Positions 48,247 to 60,384 of a stretch of DNA of 64,000 nt are shown in pieces; position 1 is the stretch's first letter, and each line of letters begins with the position of its first letter. This DNA comes from Ophioderma brevispina (taxonomy: Eukaryota; Echinodermata; Ophiuroidea; Amphilepidida; Ophiodermatidae): assembly GCA_023653785.1 (NCBI GenBank), contig JAMKCH010088206.1, positions 62,001-126,000 on the forward strand, read 5' to 3'. The notes under the pieces were generated by a model that was not told where the DNA came from, ran no database searches, and was given only the letters and a program-made list of their open reading frames with translations. Position numbers and translations under genes: made by a program.

Positions 48247-48982
48247 AGGTCCATGGACACGGCTGAGTAGACTTTTCTTAATTTCTTACATTTTCGTACC
48301 TCAACAGTATCCTGATCATATCGTAACACAGATTTTTGAAAGTGAACATCGGGAAAGTGTTAAATTTCAAGGATAAATATACCCAAACTGACAGGGCCTT
48401 CTCCTGTTTTCGCGAACGCGTATCAAGATGCTGGAGTTGGATTTGACCCCGTTAATGACGTCAGAGTAACAAGTTGTAAACAAAACTCACACACGTGGGC
48501 TAATCGCACCGCACACTCCAGATATCTCTCCTTGTCGGTTTCTTTGTCTGGGAACTTGAATAAAGCTATTCTGTTCTGATTCTCCTTGTCGGTACGGTTG
48601 CCGCTGGTGCAGCCGTCGACAATACAGCGCATTATTATCGTAATTTTAAGGCACCAAATCAAGAATAATTATGCAATATGATACAACACATACGACACAT
48701 ACCGCGAGAAGTCAACTGTGTACGTATGCAAGAAAACTGGGCCACGTATTTGTTACTCGGGCGTCATTTCCGGGTCATCGCTGCCAGCGCAATAATCACT
48801 TTCGTTTTGGAATTTCCTTTGAAAGCTTGTCCAAAACACATGATATTATGCCCAATATTGATCAAATATACTTTTTCTCAATTACTGCTTCATGCAGATC
48901 TTACATTGATACCAATACATACTATGAATGAAACCATTTTTTGGTGGTATGATAAGTATGTTTAAAGCATGTCCATGGACCT
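48247..48982 (-). mobile_element. Kolobok-like DNA transposon, nonautonomous
   Basis: A 736-bp element has perfect 13-bp inverted ends AGGTCCATGGACA / TGTCCATGGACCT and is flanked on both sides by TTAA (48243-48246 and 48983-48986). TTAA duplication occurs in piggyBac and Kolobok; the THAP-coding exon inside points to Kolobok, whose transposases carry THAP domains. The remaining transposase exons are absent, so this copy could move only with help from a full-length relative. Confidence 0.85.
48491..48632 (-). CDS. THAP zinc-finger N-terminal exon of the Kolobok-like element
   Basis: Reads MRCIVDGCTSGNRTDKENQN then RIALFKFPDKETDKERYLEC to AVRLAHV, followed by a GTGAGT donor on the minus strand. 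The CxxxGC start and the FxFP motif about 25 residues later are the first half of a C2CH THAP domain, a site-specific DNA-binding finger used by P-element and Kolobok transposases. The Trp usually found after FxFP is replaced by Tyr. The second half, including the last Cys-His pair, would be in a missing exon, so this cannot fold as a full finger. An upstream in-frame ATG at 48662 adds ten residues; the one at 48632 fits THAP proteins better. Confidence 0.7.
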
Positions 48983-49980
48983 TTAAGTTAAGTTACTTTT
49001 CCTCCTTTCATCTACCGCGACGAGCGGGGGGACCTTTGTGGTTCGAGAACCGCCTTGTTTTCATAGGGTAAAGTGTGTGTGTGTGGGGGGGAGATGAGGT
49101 TATTGATAAGGTCACTCACCTTTAAATAAGTCACAGCTGGGATTTGAGGTATGCTGATATAATTCGTATGATTTTGAACAGCTGTTCTTGCCAAGGAAAT
49201 ATGAAATTGAACTTGGAAATGCATTTGAAAATATATTCATTATTGTCTATGAACATGTGAAAACTTGCATTGAGTTAGTGTATATAGAAGGGAACTGACT
49301 TGATGTTGATTTAAAACATTTTATGGAAGCTATGAGTGTGAGTGATGCTGGTTCAAGTCCAGTACTGTACCGTCTGCATCTAATTGGCCTGATGTTGGGC
49401 TAGACTTCAAATTGCCAATATGCAAGCAAGGGCAAAAGTCCAAATGAAAATAGCAGACACATTTCAGTTAACTGCTATTTGGATCGTCCTATACTGAAAG
49501 GACCAAACCCCTAGCAGCATTTTCTCATTCTGTCAGCATGAATCATTAATGACATGCGGGTGACATTGGCACATACTTCGAACTGGGAAGTTTGCCAACA
49601 TGAGGGATATGGCATGCCATGTGGGGAAAATGGGAAATAGAATCAACTATATTGAGGATTCGTTTTGCATTTTGGGTGGGTGGGTAGGTGGGTTGGTCGA
49701 TAAGTGGGTGGGAGGGAATGTGCACAATTTATGGAATATCGTGTTCCAAGTGGAACCATAATGATGGTGTGCTTACATGGGTGGGGCTGAGTTTTGTTAG
49801 TACAGCACCATCCATTAGTATTTCACTTGACACCAAGAACAGGCTCTAAATCCCAGTACAAAACTCAGAACCTGGAGGAAGCTCCATTAAGCTTGCGAGT
49901 TGCACTTCAAGATCTGAGTATTGCCATTCACCATACCATGACATGAGAGCACACAGTATTAAATTGAAGCAGTAATCAGC

Positions 49981-50938
49981 TACTGTAAAACACTTTAATT
50001 TCGCGGGTACTTTATTTCGCGAATTGCCGAGAGCCGAAATTATCGCGAGGATTTAATTTCGCGATTCAAAAAGTTTTATACTAAAACTGTCCGCAAAGTC
50101 TGCTGAATTGTGAACTCCCTGCTTGCATGGTACTACTTGCATGGTGATTTCCATGCAATACTGTTGTTAAATGCTTATTTAGTACCTTACAAATTATGTA
50201 TCCGACACTCACATGGCCAGCAAAACCGTCAGTACTCCGGTAATTCATATTTTAAGCAAGTGTCCGGGCAAGTGCACTGGCAAGGCAAGGACTTCACTGA
50301 TCACTAGCATCCGTGTAAACCATCCCGGTAAACCATTTGTGTTGTGACACGATCGTCCACAGCAGCATTGCCGCGCAACCCAGAACTTGTTAGTATTACA
50401 ATTTATTCTAGGCCAGGGTAGAAAACAAGCTTCTATAAACATGATAAAAGCTAAAAAAATGGCGGCTGCTGTCCCGTATTGACCAAATGAAAATCAGATG
50501 CAAGTACCATTAATGATAGTTTCGAGGCCGGCCCTGTTTGAAAATATTAGTGTTACACTGGTTCCAATCGGTGAAAAGGAATTTTGGTGTGAAATATTAA
50601 TCATGGATGCGCCCTTTCCGAAAATACACCGCTAAACAAATGACGGATGAACAATAGGTTCGGGAAGCCGAGATAAGTTTTAATGACAAACCAATGTTCG
50701 TATACAGGTACGGGAATTGAAATGTGGATTAAAACATCTTAAACATAAAGAAACTTTGTTAAGTGGGTGATAATAATCTTGAATGTTGAGTTTGAAGTTA
50801 TCATTGTTAATTGTTTACACTGTGTTTTATCAGGGACAGTCTATGGTTTTATTTCGCGACTTTTTAATTTCGCGAATTTGAGGTTCTCGCGAAATTCGCT
50901 AAATTAAATACCTCGCGAAATTAAGTGTTTTTACAGTA
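49981..50938. mobile_element. DNA element with TTTCGCG-rich inverted ends
   Basis: Ends TACTGTAAAACACTTTAATT and, reversed, TACTGTAAAAACACTTAATT are each followed by TTTCGCG words repeated several times (TTAATTTCGCG, TTATTTCGCGAAT). The inverted region spans about 100 bp per side. TA at both borders may be the duplicated target, giving CTGTAAAA...TTTTACAG as element ends. The interior of about 750 bp is noncoding; frames at 50110-50307 and 50245-50442 show no domain. Confidence 0.82.
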
Positions 50939-51689
50939 TTTTATGAATACAAAACCCATGTTTTTCTTGTCTTATATGAATACATGCATTCAGAAATGCA
51001 TAGTATTAAAATATAACAGTGGTGATATTTAATATAAGGCAAGTACTTTGAAATGTTTTGAACATGCACAAAACTTCCAACGGACTCCATTAATGAATCT
51101 CGTACAGTTGTTGTGCGTTGGTTGTGTATACAGAACATAATTCGTCCGCTAGTCGTACACTTTTCAATCGTTGATATGCGGTAGGCATTCGGTAATGTGC
51201 TATGGAAAGGGCAGCTAACGCATCACTGCCGGACATGGGACACATTGAACGTATGTATAACAGGTTGATGCCGAATACATAACATAACAGTTGATGCCGA
51301 ATAACGGGCCAAAGTGTCTGTTCATCATATATGTTTTTATGTGACAGGGCCTTGGAGTTTGTCACATTGGTTATTTAGGGATAGTAGGACAAAGAGCATT
51401 TAAGGTCATTGTTTAAGATGTCCAAAATGCTCCTTTGTCCACAGAAATCACAGGCATTTACCAAAATCGCTCAGAATGCGCCTTACAGAGTGGCCTTATG
51501 GACTATTCAAGAATAAGGTCAAAGGTCATTTTGGTGTCATTTGAGGTAGATCTGGATCTGGATCATTTATACTCCAACAAAGCAGGTTCCTGCATCACGC
51601 TAGAGTTTGATGACCCAGACACTAACTGGTTAGTGGGTTGTGAGTAGAGTTTTTGCCATTCCTCATTAACGAAATCAGCGAGTCCCTCT

Positions 51690-53130
51690 TTAAAGCATTT
51701 GAATTAATATGTCATAATGGGTTGAGGCAATTTGTTTCCAGTGGCCGGGTCGTCCAGGGAAAAAAGCTATTTGAATATATCGTAGTTTTAGCCAATTGAC
51801 GACGGTAAGACAACATGTGGGTGCGCGAAAGTTGGCGGGTGGGGTTTGCAAGAAATTCCTGCCAGTCAATATCAACCAATTGATGTGTTATCTTGAACAT
51901 CATAGATAAGCGGGTAAATTTCCGACGGCTTTCAAGGCTTTGCCAGTTTAGGGAGGAGATCATATCTGTCACACTTGCGTCTCTGGTGTAGTTATTTAAG
52001 CACATTCTAGCTGCAGCACGTTGAACCATATCGAGTTTGTGTTTGTCTTTTTTGGTATATGGAAACCATGCAACGGAGCCATATTCCAGTTTTGGTTGGA
52101 CGAGCGATAAGTACAGTTTAGATTTGACAGCTGGGGTACATGATGTTAAAATTCCTTCTTATGACACCAATAACCTTCCTACTTGCTTTTGTGACTGAAT
52201 CTATGTGATTTGACCATTTGAGGTCATTACTAAAAAATATACCCAAGTATGCATGACTATCAGTTGTGTCTAATACTTTACCACATAGGCTGTAAGGAGT
52301 AATTTTTGGTGTTCTTTTGGATGTGAAATGCATAGTATAACATTTGTCTGTGTTAAAACTCATTTGCCAGTCTTTACTCCACTTCGATAGAGCATCAAGG
52401 TCACTCCGTTGGAATATAACATTGTCCTCGGGTGTATTTATTTCCCTATATATGAGGGCATCGTCTGCAAAGAGACGTGTCCTTGTCCCAGGGGAAACAC
52501 AATCAGGCATGTTATTAATATAAACCAAAAAGGACAAGGACCAATCACTGTACCCTGGGGTACACTGGATATGACCTCGGCAGTTGAGGACAAGACACCT
52601 TCCAAAAGAACTTGTTGTTTACGTTTTGTTAAAAAATTTTTAATCCAACTATGGAATTTTCCCAGCGATACCATAATGCTTAAGTTTCATAAGCAGACGA
52701 GTGTGCGGAATGCGATCGAATGCTTTTGAGAAATCTAATAGGACAGCATCGACTTGCTTCCTGTTTTCAAATGATTTGGCTAAATCATTGTGGTGAGAAC
52801 TAATTGGGTATCACACCCCCTCCTTTTTCTGAAACCATGCTGAGAATCATTTAAAATACTGTGCTGGTCAAGACGGGACAATAATATGACTAGTGAGAAT
52901 ATGCTCTAAGACTTTGCGGGTGTAAGACTCTAAGGCGGGTTTGTTTTTTGTACCTGGCAATCAGGTAGGATTTTTTAAATCCTCCTGAGTGTAAACTGAT
53001 GTGAAATAATTGTTAAGGATGTCAGCTTTATCTTTGGTATTGTTTGTGACCTGATCATTATGTTTCAAGGGAGGAATACCCCTATTATCAACTCTTTTTC
53101 AAGGGAGGAATACCCCTATTATCAACTCTT
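51690..53130 (-). pseudogene. CR1/Jockey-like LINE reverse transcriptase, broken
   Basis: Minus strand, reading downwards: KADILNNYFTSVYTQED (near 53030-52980) is the segment before the RT fingers. SVPQGTVIGP lies near 52560 and FADDALIYREI, the catalytic xADD box, near 52470. YLGIFFSNDLKWSNHI follows, then YLSLVQPKLEYGSVAWFPYT across 52118-52050, and finally QRAAARMCLNNYTRDASVTD and NSFFPWTTR. This order is that of a non-LTR retrotransposon RT and its C-terminal tail. Frame breaks occur near 52535, near 52120, at a 34-bp tandem duplication (53066-53133), and upstream of 52680, so the copy is dead. The endonuclease domain is absent (5' truncated). Confidence 0.88.
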
Positions 53131-53606
53131 TTTAGAGGCGCTGTTTGTGTATGGATATGGAGAGTATTTACTGTAGTTGCTCAAAGTGATCCTCAAAAGA
53201 AGAGTCATGTGCTGAAAATGTTTTAAAGAGATTATAGAGAGTCATTGTCAAAAAAAAAAGATTAAAATTCACTGCAGGCTGGCTTGTTCACTCATCTTTG
53301 TAATGTCAAAAGACATTGGTCATTCTGAGGTGCAGTTATCACATAGCTTAATCAGTGTTGCTGAGCTACTGCACTGTTGATGCTTTTGGATTACCAAATC
53401 ATCCATTGTGGACAATTAAAAAGTTTATAGCTGTATTCGTATATGGGCAAAATTTTCTTGTATGCCCATAGCCAAATGGTTTTGCTTGTAATAGTAGGTT
53501 TTAGAAGATAGACAGAATTGTTTCTAATGGCATAAATGCACATCATTTTTACCACCATGTAATTCATGTCACTAATGTGTACCTGTCTCTATCTTGCTTT
53601 TTACAG

Positions 53607-53706
53607 GGAAGAAAAGAAGAAGGAAAAGGAAAGAGATGAGCTGTGGAAACGTCTCAGCAAACTTGAGATGAACAACACTGCCAACAAGACAACTAATGCC
53701 AAGTAG
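53607..53706 (+). CDS. PPP2R5E: PP2A B56 subunit (PPP2R5E-like), last exon and stop
   Basis: After TTTTTACAG, the first G completes the Lys codon, then EEKKKEKERDELWKRLSKLE and MNNTANKTTNAK end at TAG (53704-53706). The highly charged EKKKEKEREELWKKLxxLE helix is the C-terminal tail of B56 epsilon. The final residues after KLE are divergent and short compared with vertebrate epsilon, which is common for this tail. Phases fit the preceding exon and there is no indel. The total reconstructed C-terminal half covers the HEAT repeats from LAYC onward; the N-terminal exons are not visible. Confidence 0.95.
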
Positions 53707-53875
53707 AGGATCTGTGCAAAATGCGTGCTGCCTCCGGTCACGGCACTCACAGTGCCCTGTCTTGTAGCAGTGCCCTCCTTCCCTCACTATGTGCCACATC
53801 GGGTTGCGGCGGCTTCACTCCTGTTTTCACCACGATGCCGTTCACACGCCAATAAAGCTTCTATGATGTTTAGTA
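53707..53875 (+). terminator. PPP2R5E: 3' UTR with AATAAA polyadenylation signal
   Basis: AATAAA at 53851-53856 lies 145 bp after the B56 stop and is followed by a TG/T-rich stretch (TATGATGTTTAGT). A longer UTR is possible: another AATAAA occurs near 55048. Confidence 0.5.
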
Positions 53876-54873
53876 CCCCTATTTTAATTTATGATGATTT
53901 GATAATGCTATTTTGCCTAGGTCATATTAAGTCTGCTTCCTGAGCACCGACTGTGAAGCCATCGCAATTTTCGCGGAGGATTTTTTGCACAGATATCCCC
54001 GAGCCAGGCCCATGTGCTGTATGTACACTTATAAAAACACAGAGGGAAGTCCCAATGTAGCTCAGTCAAAAAAATGTCGCATGCAAACGTACAGCTCCTT
54101 TCAATAGTGTGTGTGTTTCATCTGGAGTTTGTGGCCTGCTATGCATTTCAAGAAGCCATGTCTGGCACACTATTGGCTGAACTGCCTGCCTTTGTGTCTG
54201 CTTTGAGTCAAACACAGCCGGAATTATGTATCTGGGAATATCCTAGCAGATAGTGACTGTCCAAAAAAAATCTGTCGATATTTGTGCTCTGAGCTGTAGA
54301 TTTTTTGCCATTGTGTAGTCCAAATTGAGTGCAATCAATCCTGTTGTGCAGACCGACGAGAGAGCGTGAGAGAGAAAGACAATGCATGAGGTTGTACCAG
54401 AGATTGTCAAGTTGAAGAGTGGGATATCAATTACTTGTGAGATATTGTGAGAAAGCGTGTGTGTCTGTGTGCGAGTCAAACAAATTAAATATATGAAATG
54501 AGTGGTCATTATATTGGAGTGGTTTCAGGAAATATACAAAAGTGGCAAGACTTGGCTTGCCGGTAATTCGTATTGAGATAAATACTAATCCTAAGTGCAG
54601 TCTTGGACTGACTGATATAGCTGCCAAAGTTTGTTTTATATAGCAGAGAAAATTTATTTCAACCACGCTATCGTGTACCTCTCTCTTTTAATAATTATAA
54701 AAGCTTTAAGCAGATCACTGTTAAAACATCCCCCAGTGCAGTATATGGTTTGACTATTAAAATGGAACTATGTATGTGTGCACACAGTTTTTTTAAACAG
54801 CATCAAGGCATGACATATATGACATTTGCCCATAAAATGAGGACAAAGAATTAATGTAAGAATGCCAAAAAAA

Positions 54874-55102
54874 TTGTTTCCAGTGGGTAGCCCAAAAGCC
54901 AAAATGCAAAATAGTTTTTATTTCTCTGTTTTCCCGCTGAATCACATATGCCTACAGAATTAGCCAAAATTGTGCAATTGGGCATGGCTACAATAATAAA
55001 AGTCATATTTTATTGCTAAAATGTTGTTCTTGGTATTTCTCATAACAAAATAAAGATTTACTGAAAAATCTTGCAAATTAAAGTGCAGCCCACTGGAAAC
55101 AA
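54874..55102. mobile_element. inverted-repeat element with TTGTTTCCAGTGGG ends
   Basis: Ends TTGTTTCCAGTGGG and CCCACTGGAAACAA are perfect 14-bp inverted repeats, 229 bp apart, with weaker pairing inward. Likely a small MITE; no target duplication could be fixed. Confidence 0.6.
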
Positions 55103-56929
55103 AGCTTTTGTAAGCCTTACAATAAGTAATTGACTCTGTGGTACATGTGGACTGTTATGACAGTCTTCCAGCATGAAAGTAGAACTATTTTTGTTTTGCT
55201 TAAAGGTGCAATGAGAGATTTCACATATCAGGTGTCCCCAAAAATCAAAAGTACTTATTTGTGCCCTGATGTAAAGCTTTCGCATCAAAAATATCCCCAT
55301 CTGAAAGGATTAAGTTGAGAAATGTTTCTTGGTACAAAAATTTTGAAATTTCTAATTTTGTGTAGGAGCAAATACGAAATTCAGCCTATAATTTATATTG
55401 AATATAAGCAAATCAAAATCACATTTTTCTCTTTTAAGACATTTATGTAGCCAAATACAAGGTAAGAAATCTATTGAGTGTCTAATCTATATGAAATTAC
55501 TATTATGACACAATATTTGGGTGCCTCAAAATCTCTTCTTGCACCTTAAGTTCATTTTGAAATGGGTAATATGTGTTCTGAGCTCTGTAGTAATGTTATT
55601 ACTTGGAATAGTAAATTTAATGGAGAACCGAAATGTGGGATCACACTGTGATGATGCACTGTGTAATGCTTCTCATTGGGTAACCTTAGAATCTGTCATA
55701 TGAACTAATTTAATATGTCAAACTTTGCCTGGTTTTGTGGGAATAGGGGTCCTCTTTGTCAGTTTAATGGGAGTAAAATCTGTCTGGTTCCTTACATGCA
55801 GTGGTAGTACATCATTTTTTGCCACTTAGCATCAACTTGAGGTCTGATGCATCAGTGACATTGGAGGAGCTAGCAAGATGTTTGCGAGATGCTTTTTGCG
55901 ATGATCCTGCATACATGTTGCAGCGTAAACAAACATCTGTGGTGCCTTCTGTTGTCTGCGTGCTAAATGGTAAGAGGTCACTGTAGACACATCAGCCCAG
56001 CTGTGCGTGCATTTCATAGAAGAATATGAGTGTTAAGTGCCTGCAGCTCACAGGTGCCCAGAAAAGTTTGGGAGTGTGACATACTGGATTTTGTTACAAA
56101 TCAGTTAACTGCTCTGCAACAGGAAGCGACTTTTAAGGATAGGAACCAAAATGGTCGTGTCATAACAGTATCATTGTCAGGAATTTGTGTTACTATTACA
56201 AGTGAACTGACTATCGGAATAACATACACAGGGTTTTATGACCGTGAAATTTTCAGTTGTGATGGTCAAATTGATATTTTGTACACCCCACTCAAAAGCT
56301 TACTGTTGCTCAGCTTATTGTGGACCTATGCAGGCTGGTTTTGCAAATTGCTGGAGGCAGACACTTTTTTCTTCTCAAATTATTTTGCTTGATATCATGA
56401 CTTGCCATAAGGTTAACTGGTGGGGACTTGGATCACAGATCCAAATTTGATTGTAACCCCGCTTATGGCCGACTTTTTTGCAGGGGTGCCAGCCTGGTTT
56501 TGAATAGTGAATAAAATTTCAGTCAGTGGTTAAAAATGTCCTGTTCACAAGGCAAGGCGCCGATTTAGCATGAAATTGTTCTTCTGTGGGGCACTCTTCC
56601 CCCATTCCCCACTGGCTGTGGCCTTCCTTAACAGTAGAATCTCACCCAAATGATCATGTTTGCATAAATGTAGGATGTTTTAGCAGACAGCACTAGGCCT
56701 AGGGTTTTTGCCTTGGTCTCCTGTGTTTTGTGTGTTTTCTGTCTTCCCCTTGGTATCGTCTCATGTGTCTTGTTTTTGTGTGTTTTCTGTCTTCCCCTTG
56801 GAATATGGAATTCTTTTGTTTGTGGATCAATCAAAAGAATTCCACATTTCATTGCATATGGCATTTAAATCTCCCTGGTATCTTGACACTTGTACACCGA
56901 TGAAAATACTTCAAAGGGATGGCCCGATT
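55103..56929. other. noncoding flank 3' of the B56 gene
   Basis: No exon seen. The 120-codon frame at 56030-56392 has no recognisable domain. At 56725-56805 the word GTGTTTTCTGTCTTCCCCTTGG is nearly duplicated (about 55 bp apart), followed by a hairpin GGAATTCTTTTG / CAAAAGAATTCC at 56807-56845. Confidence 0.5.
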
Positions 56930-57188
56930 TAAGTATGTAAAGTTTTCATCTTGATAGAAGGGCATTCACCCCAAAACCCCATCTGTAAAGGTTTGCACCA
57001 ATATTTCAAACCGTTTTGACATGAGAGCTAAAAATGTGAATTAAAGCCCTGGAGAGTACCGAGTACATTATGGTCGATTAAAATGGGGCACATTTTCGCT
57101 CATAACTTCTAAACCAAACAGTAGTAGCTTTCTTCAGATACCAAAATTTTGACCACTTCCGCTAAAATCTGGGGTTCTGGGGATGAGG
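56930..57188. repeat. dispersed repeat, copy B (partner at 2.06 kb)
   Basis: Same orientation and block order as 2055-2344, including AAAATGGGGCACATTTTCGC and AAAATCTGGGGTTCTGGGGA. This copy retains a middle piece (TGACATGAGAGCTAAAAATG) that is replaced in the other. Confidence 0.7.
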
Positions 57189-57877
57189 CTATAGCAATCG
57201 GACCATGGCCATTTAAACAAGAGAGCATTAAATGTGAGCTAGCATCTGGCTGGATGGTATATGTTACAACTTTTATGTAACCAGGAAAATAATGGTTGTA
57301 CAAAATTTGGACATGAATCCTGTATGCTTTAACGTTATGCTGGATCAGATGAGGTAAAGTCATTTGCATTATGAGTGGTATGAATTTGATATGCTTGACA
57401 ATATACCATAGACAGTTTTCTGGATTGACTTCAAGAAAATGCAGTAGTTTTCAAGGTTCATCATCCTTAAGCTCAGTAGATCGTCAAGTTGCTCAGTTGT
57501 TTTATCACTCAAACCATATGCAGTAAAATGACAGATTTTGTCTTGTCTTTGTCCGAGAGTGACACAACAGCTGAATAACTATGTATGTTTAAAGGGGCAT
57601 TTTATGATCCACATCCTCACCCCACCCCAACTCACCTAAAAGTTTCAGACTATATAATCTGAGCCATTGGCTTATGTATCATACATGTTCCTAATCATAT
57701 ATGCTAATTTTTTAATTTGCACATACCACGAAAACTCACCATCAGGTTCAAGGAATTGAGCTTTTTGTTGAGGATATATGTTGAATCATAAACAAAACGA
57801 GGTTGCTAGGATCAAGAAATGTACCTTTAACACACAGTAATCACCATGGTTCAGCGCCCTTGCACCTAGAGGTGGGT

Positions 57878-57922
57878 CAGATGTCATGACCTGTGACCTT
57901 AGCAACGAGGTCATGACATCTG
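57878..57922. promoter_or_regulatory. 15-bp perfect inverted repeat with nuclear-receptor-like sites
   Basis: CAGATGTCATGACCT (57878-57892) and AGGTCATGACATCTG (57908-57922) pair perfectly around a 15-bp loop. TGACCTGTGACCT at 57887-57899 is a direct repeat with 1-bp spacing of AGGTCA on the minus strand. Regulatory use is only a possibility. Confidence 0.5.
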
Positions 57923-60158
57923 GTGTCTTGTGTTTCATCACAAAAATTATCGCCACTTGATCCGACCTTTGGGCTGTTAAATCTGCTGAATCTTCCTAAA
58001 ATGTCGAACGTTGAGAAGTGATGCATGTTTCCCCAAAAGATGTGTTTGAAGAATTGTTGCAATAAGTGTAGTCCATGATTCTTTAAAGACCGGTTGATAC
58101 CAATGTTTATGGACCAGCATGCAGATGATGTACTGGTGGTCTCACAAGACTGGCTAAGGGATGTTAGAAATGTATGTGTAAAGTGTCAACTTCTGCTCTG
58201 TCTAGCTAGACCTGTAAAAAATAGTAATAATTTTGTATTCAGAATGCAACTGTTGAGTGAGAGAAGAGCGCATGCAGTATTCCTTGCCATTTACTTTTGA
58301 GCGACTGGATTATGACCAAGAACTTGGCAAAGTGTTTGGTTTTGGTGACGCATACTTATTCAGTGAAATGTTGGGATGACTGTGTCAGAAATCCTAAATC
58401 GCCAGCCAACTGGGAAAGAACCCCCGAAAGATGCTGCTTTATCGATCCCAGCAACCCAGATAAGAACAATACCTCATGATGTTATATTTTCAGGTGTTAA
58501 CATTGCCACGTTTTAGCTTCCTCCAAAAAAAAAAATTTATGAAATTAAAAAAAATAGCATGTAGATTCAACCTTTACCTTCACCCGTGAATTTTTTTCCA
58601 CTTCTGTTAGAAAGGGGTCTGTTTAATGGTTAATTTGTTGAGAGGTACTTTCCCCAAATCAAAATCCTGCAATATGTGATGCAATATTGACACTGCTTTA
58701 ATCATTGATTTGGTAATGAAACCGGTTTTTCCTTTATGGCACATCCCTCCTCTTCGTGATTTGGCCCATAGATCATTTAATGTCATTGGTAACAAATACA
58801 CTTGGGTGCTCATTTGCAGTGATGTGATTTCATTATATATGCCTGAAGCTTTTGTGTATATTATAACACTAATAAGTCATTAGCAGCATTATTGAAAGGG
58901 CTAAACAACTCCAATACTGTTTATTATTCAGTGTGAGTATTGTTTCTGAGTGACTGTTATAAATCTGTACAAGTGAAGGGTAAAATATGGGATTATTTGG
59001 ATTGTAAAAAAAACCAGCTTGTCGTAAGTGGTGCATATCATCACACTCATATGAATATATGAATTGGCCTTAACTTAAAATACAGCATAAATCAGAATAT
59101 CGCTACACCTGATGGTGTATAACATATTCCTGGTGGACACTGAGGTGGACGAGCCTCATTCAATATAGCAACTCGCCCAAATGAATCCAAATAGATTACA
59201 GAAGTGCAGATTGCAAACCACAAACTTGATTTGGGTGCTTTGATGTATGTTCATGGGGGTTACCATGTCCCAATTTTGACCTTGTCCTCATCCATTATTT
59301 AGAAATTAAAATCAGCCCTTATAGTGGAATTGATTCTTCAACTCCAACGCTTTTGGAGTAAGAACATTTTGCTTGATAACGTGTAAAAAATTTAGGATTT
59401 TTGTAAAGATTTTACATATTAAACCAATGAAGATGTCTAAATTTGGGCTTTCTTGGCCACCACTGCCTGCTGGTGGATGTGATCTGAGAATTGAGACCCG
59501 TCTGTTAAAAAATCTGTCACGGCACCTTTGGGTGTTGGAGATTGTCCGATTTATGCTGGATATGTAGCTAAGGCTATTAGTTTGTTTGCAGGACTCGCAA
59601 CAATATGTACAGGATTTGGGATTAAATCTGGATAGTATTTTAGTTGTTATCAATGAGAATTTTTATGGAAACTAGCCATACCCCTTTGCATAGTTTTTAT
59701 CAAGGTGCTTTTGTAAATGCGGATTGCACAAACAGCAATTGACATATTGGTTTGTGCTTGACATGAAAACGATGGGACTTGACTTAATGTGTGACTTTGG
59801 CCTTCTGTACTTATCTCTCTGCCTGAGTTTTGATCACCTGTTGGACAGTGGTACTGGATTAACAAAAAGAAATGTCTGATATTGAGGTGATCTCAATACC
59901 ACTTTACGGTGATTAATACCAAGGTCCAAACTGTTTCATACCAATATTATTAAGTATATTTATTTGACTGTAAATGGTTTTGAGTTTGTCCTGGAGTAGA
60001 TATTGGACATACTGTGTGATCTAGTGTGCTATTCTATTGTTATTGATTATTTATATAAAATATTGGGCTTTCTTTTAGTTTAGGCGGGTTGGGTATGGTA
60101 TGATTTCTGCGACTTGTATTGTATACCCTGAAATGCACTGCAGTCTATGCTGGTATTC

Positions 60159-60384
60159 TGAAAGGGAGTCTAACTTTAGTCCTGGGTTTAAAAACCAGGG
60201 CTAGTCCTAATAAGTGACCTTTTTTCTTTCAAAAATATTGTTAAAGTTAAATTAACAGGTGAGAAAATCCCTCATGGATGGCCATTCTTGCACATCCAGA
60301 GTAGTATGTTGGAAGCAAAAAAGGTCCACCCTTGTAGGACTAACCCTGGTTTAAACCCAGGTCTAAAGTTTAGACTCCCTTTCA
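60159..60384. mobile_element. MITE family 2, full-length copy
   Basis: Perfect 15-bp ends TGAAAGGGAGTCTAA / TTAGACTCCCTTTCA, then CTTTAG(T/A)CCTGGGTTTAAA arms, and AGTGACCTTTTTT facing AAAAAAGGTCCACCC inside. The inner arms match the 39.5-kb elements. Length 226 bp, noncoding. Confidence 0.85.

Noticed and set aside
48247..48982. piggyBac element
   Set aside because: TTAA duplication fits, but the THAP-coding exon favours Kolobok.
56030..56392. 120-codon + strand frame as a gene
   Set aside because: No domain, no similarity recognised, located in the noncoding flank 3' of the B56 gene with no splice or promoter support.
59312..59653. 113-codon minus-strand frame
   Set aside because: Composition is that of random AT-rich DNA and the opposite strand is open too; no motif.
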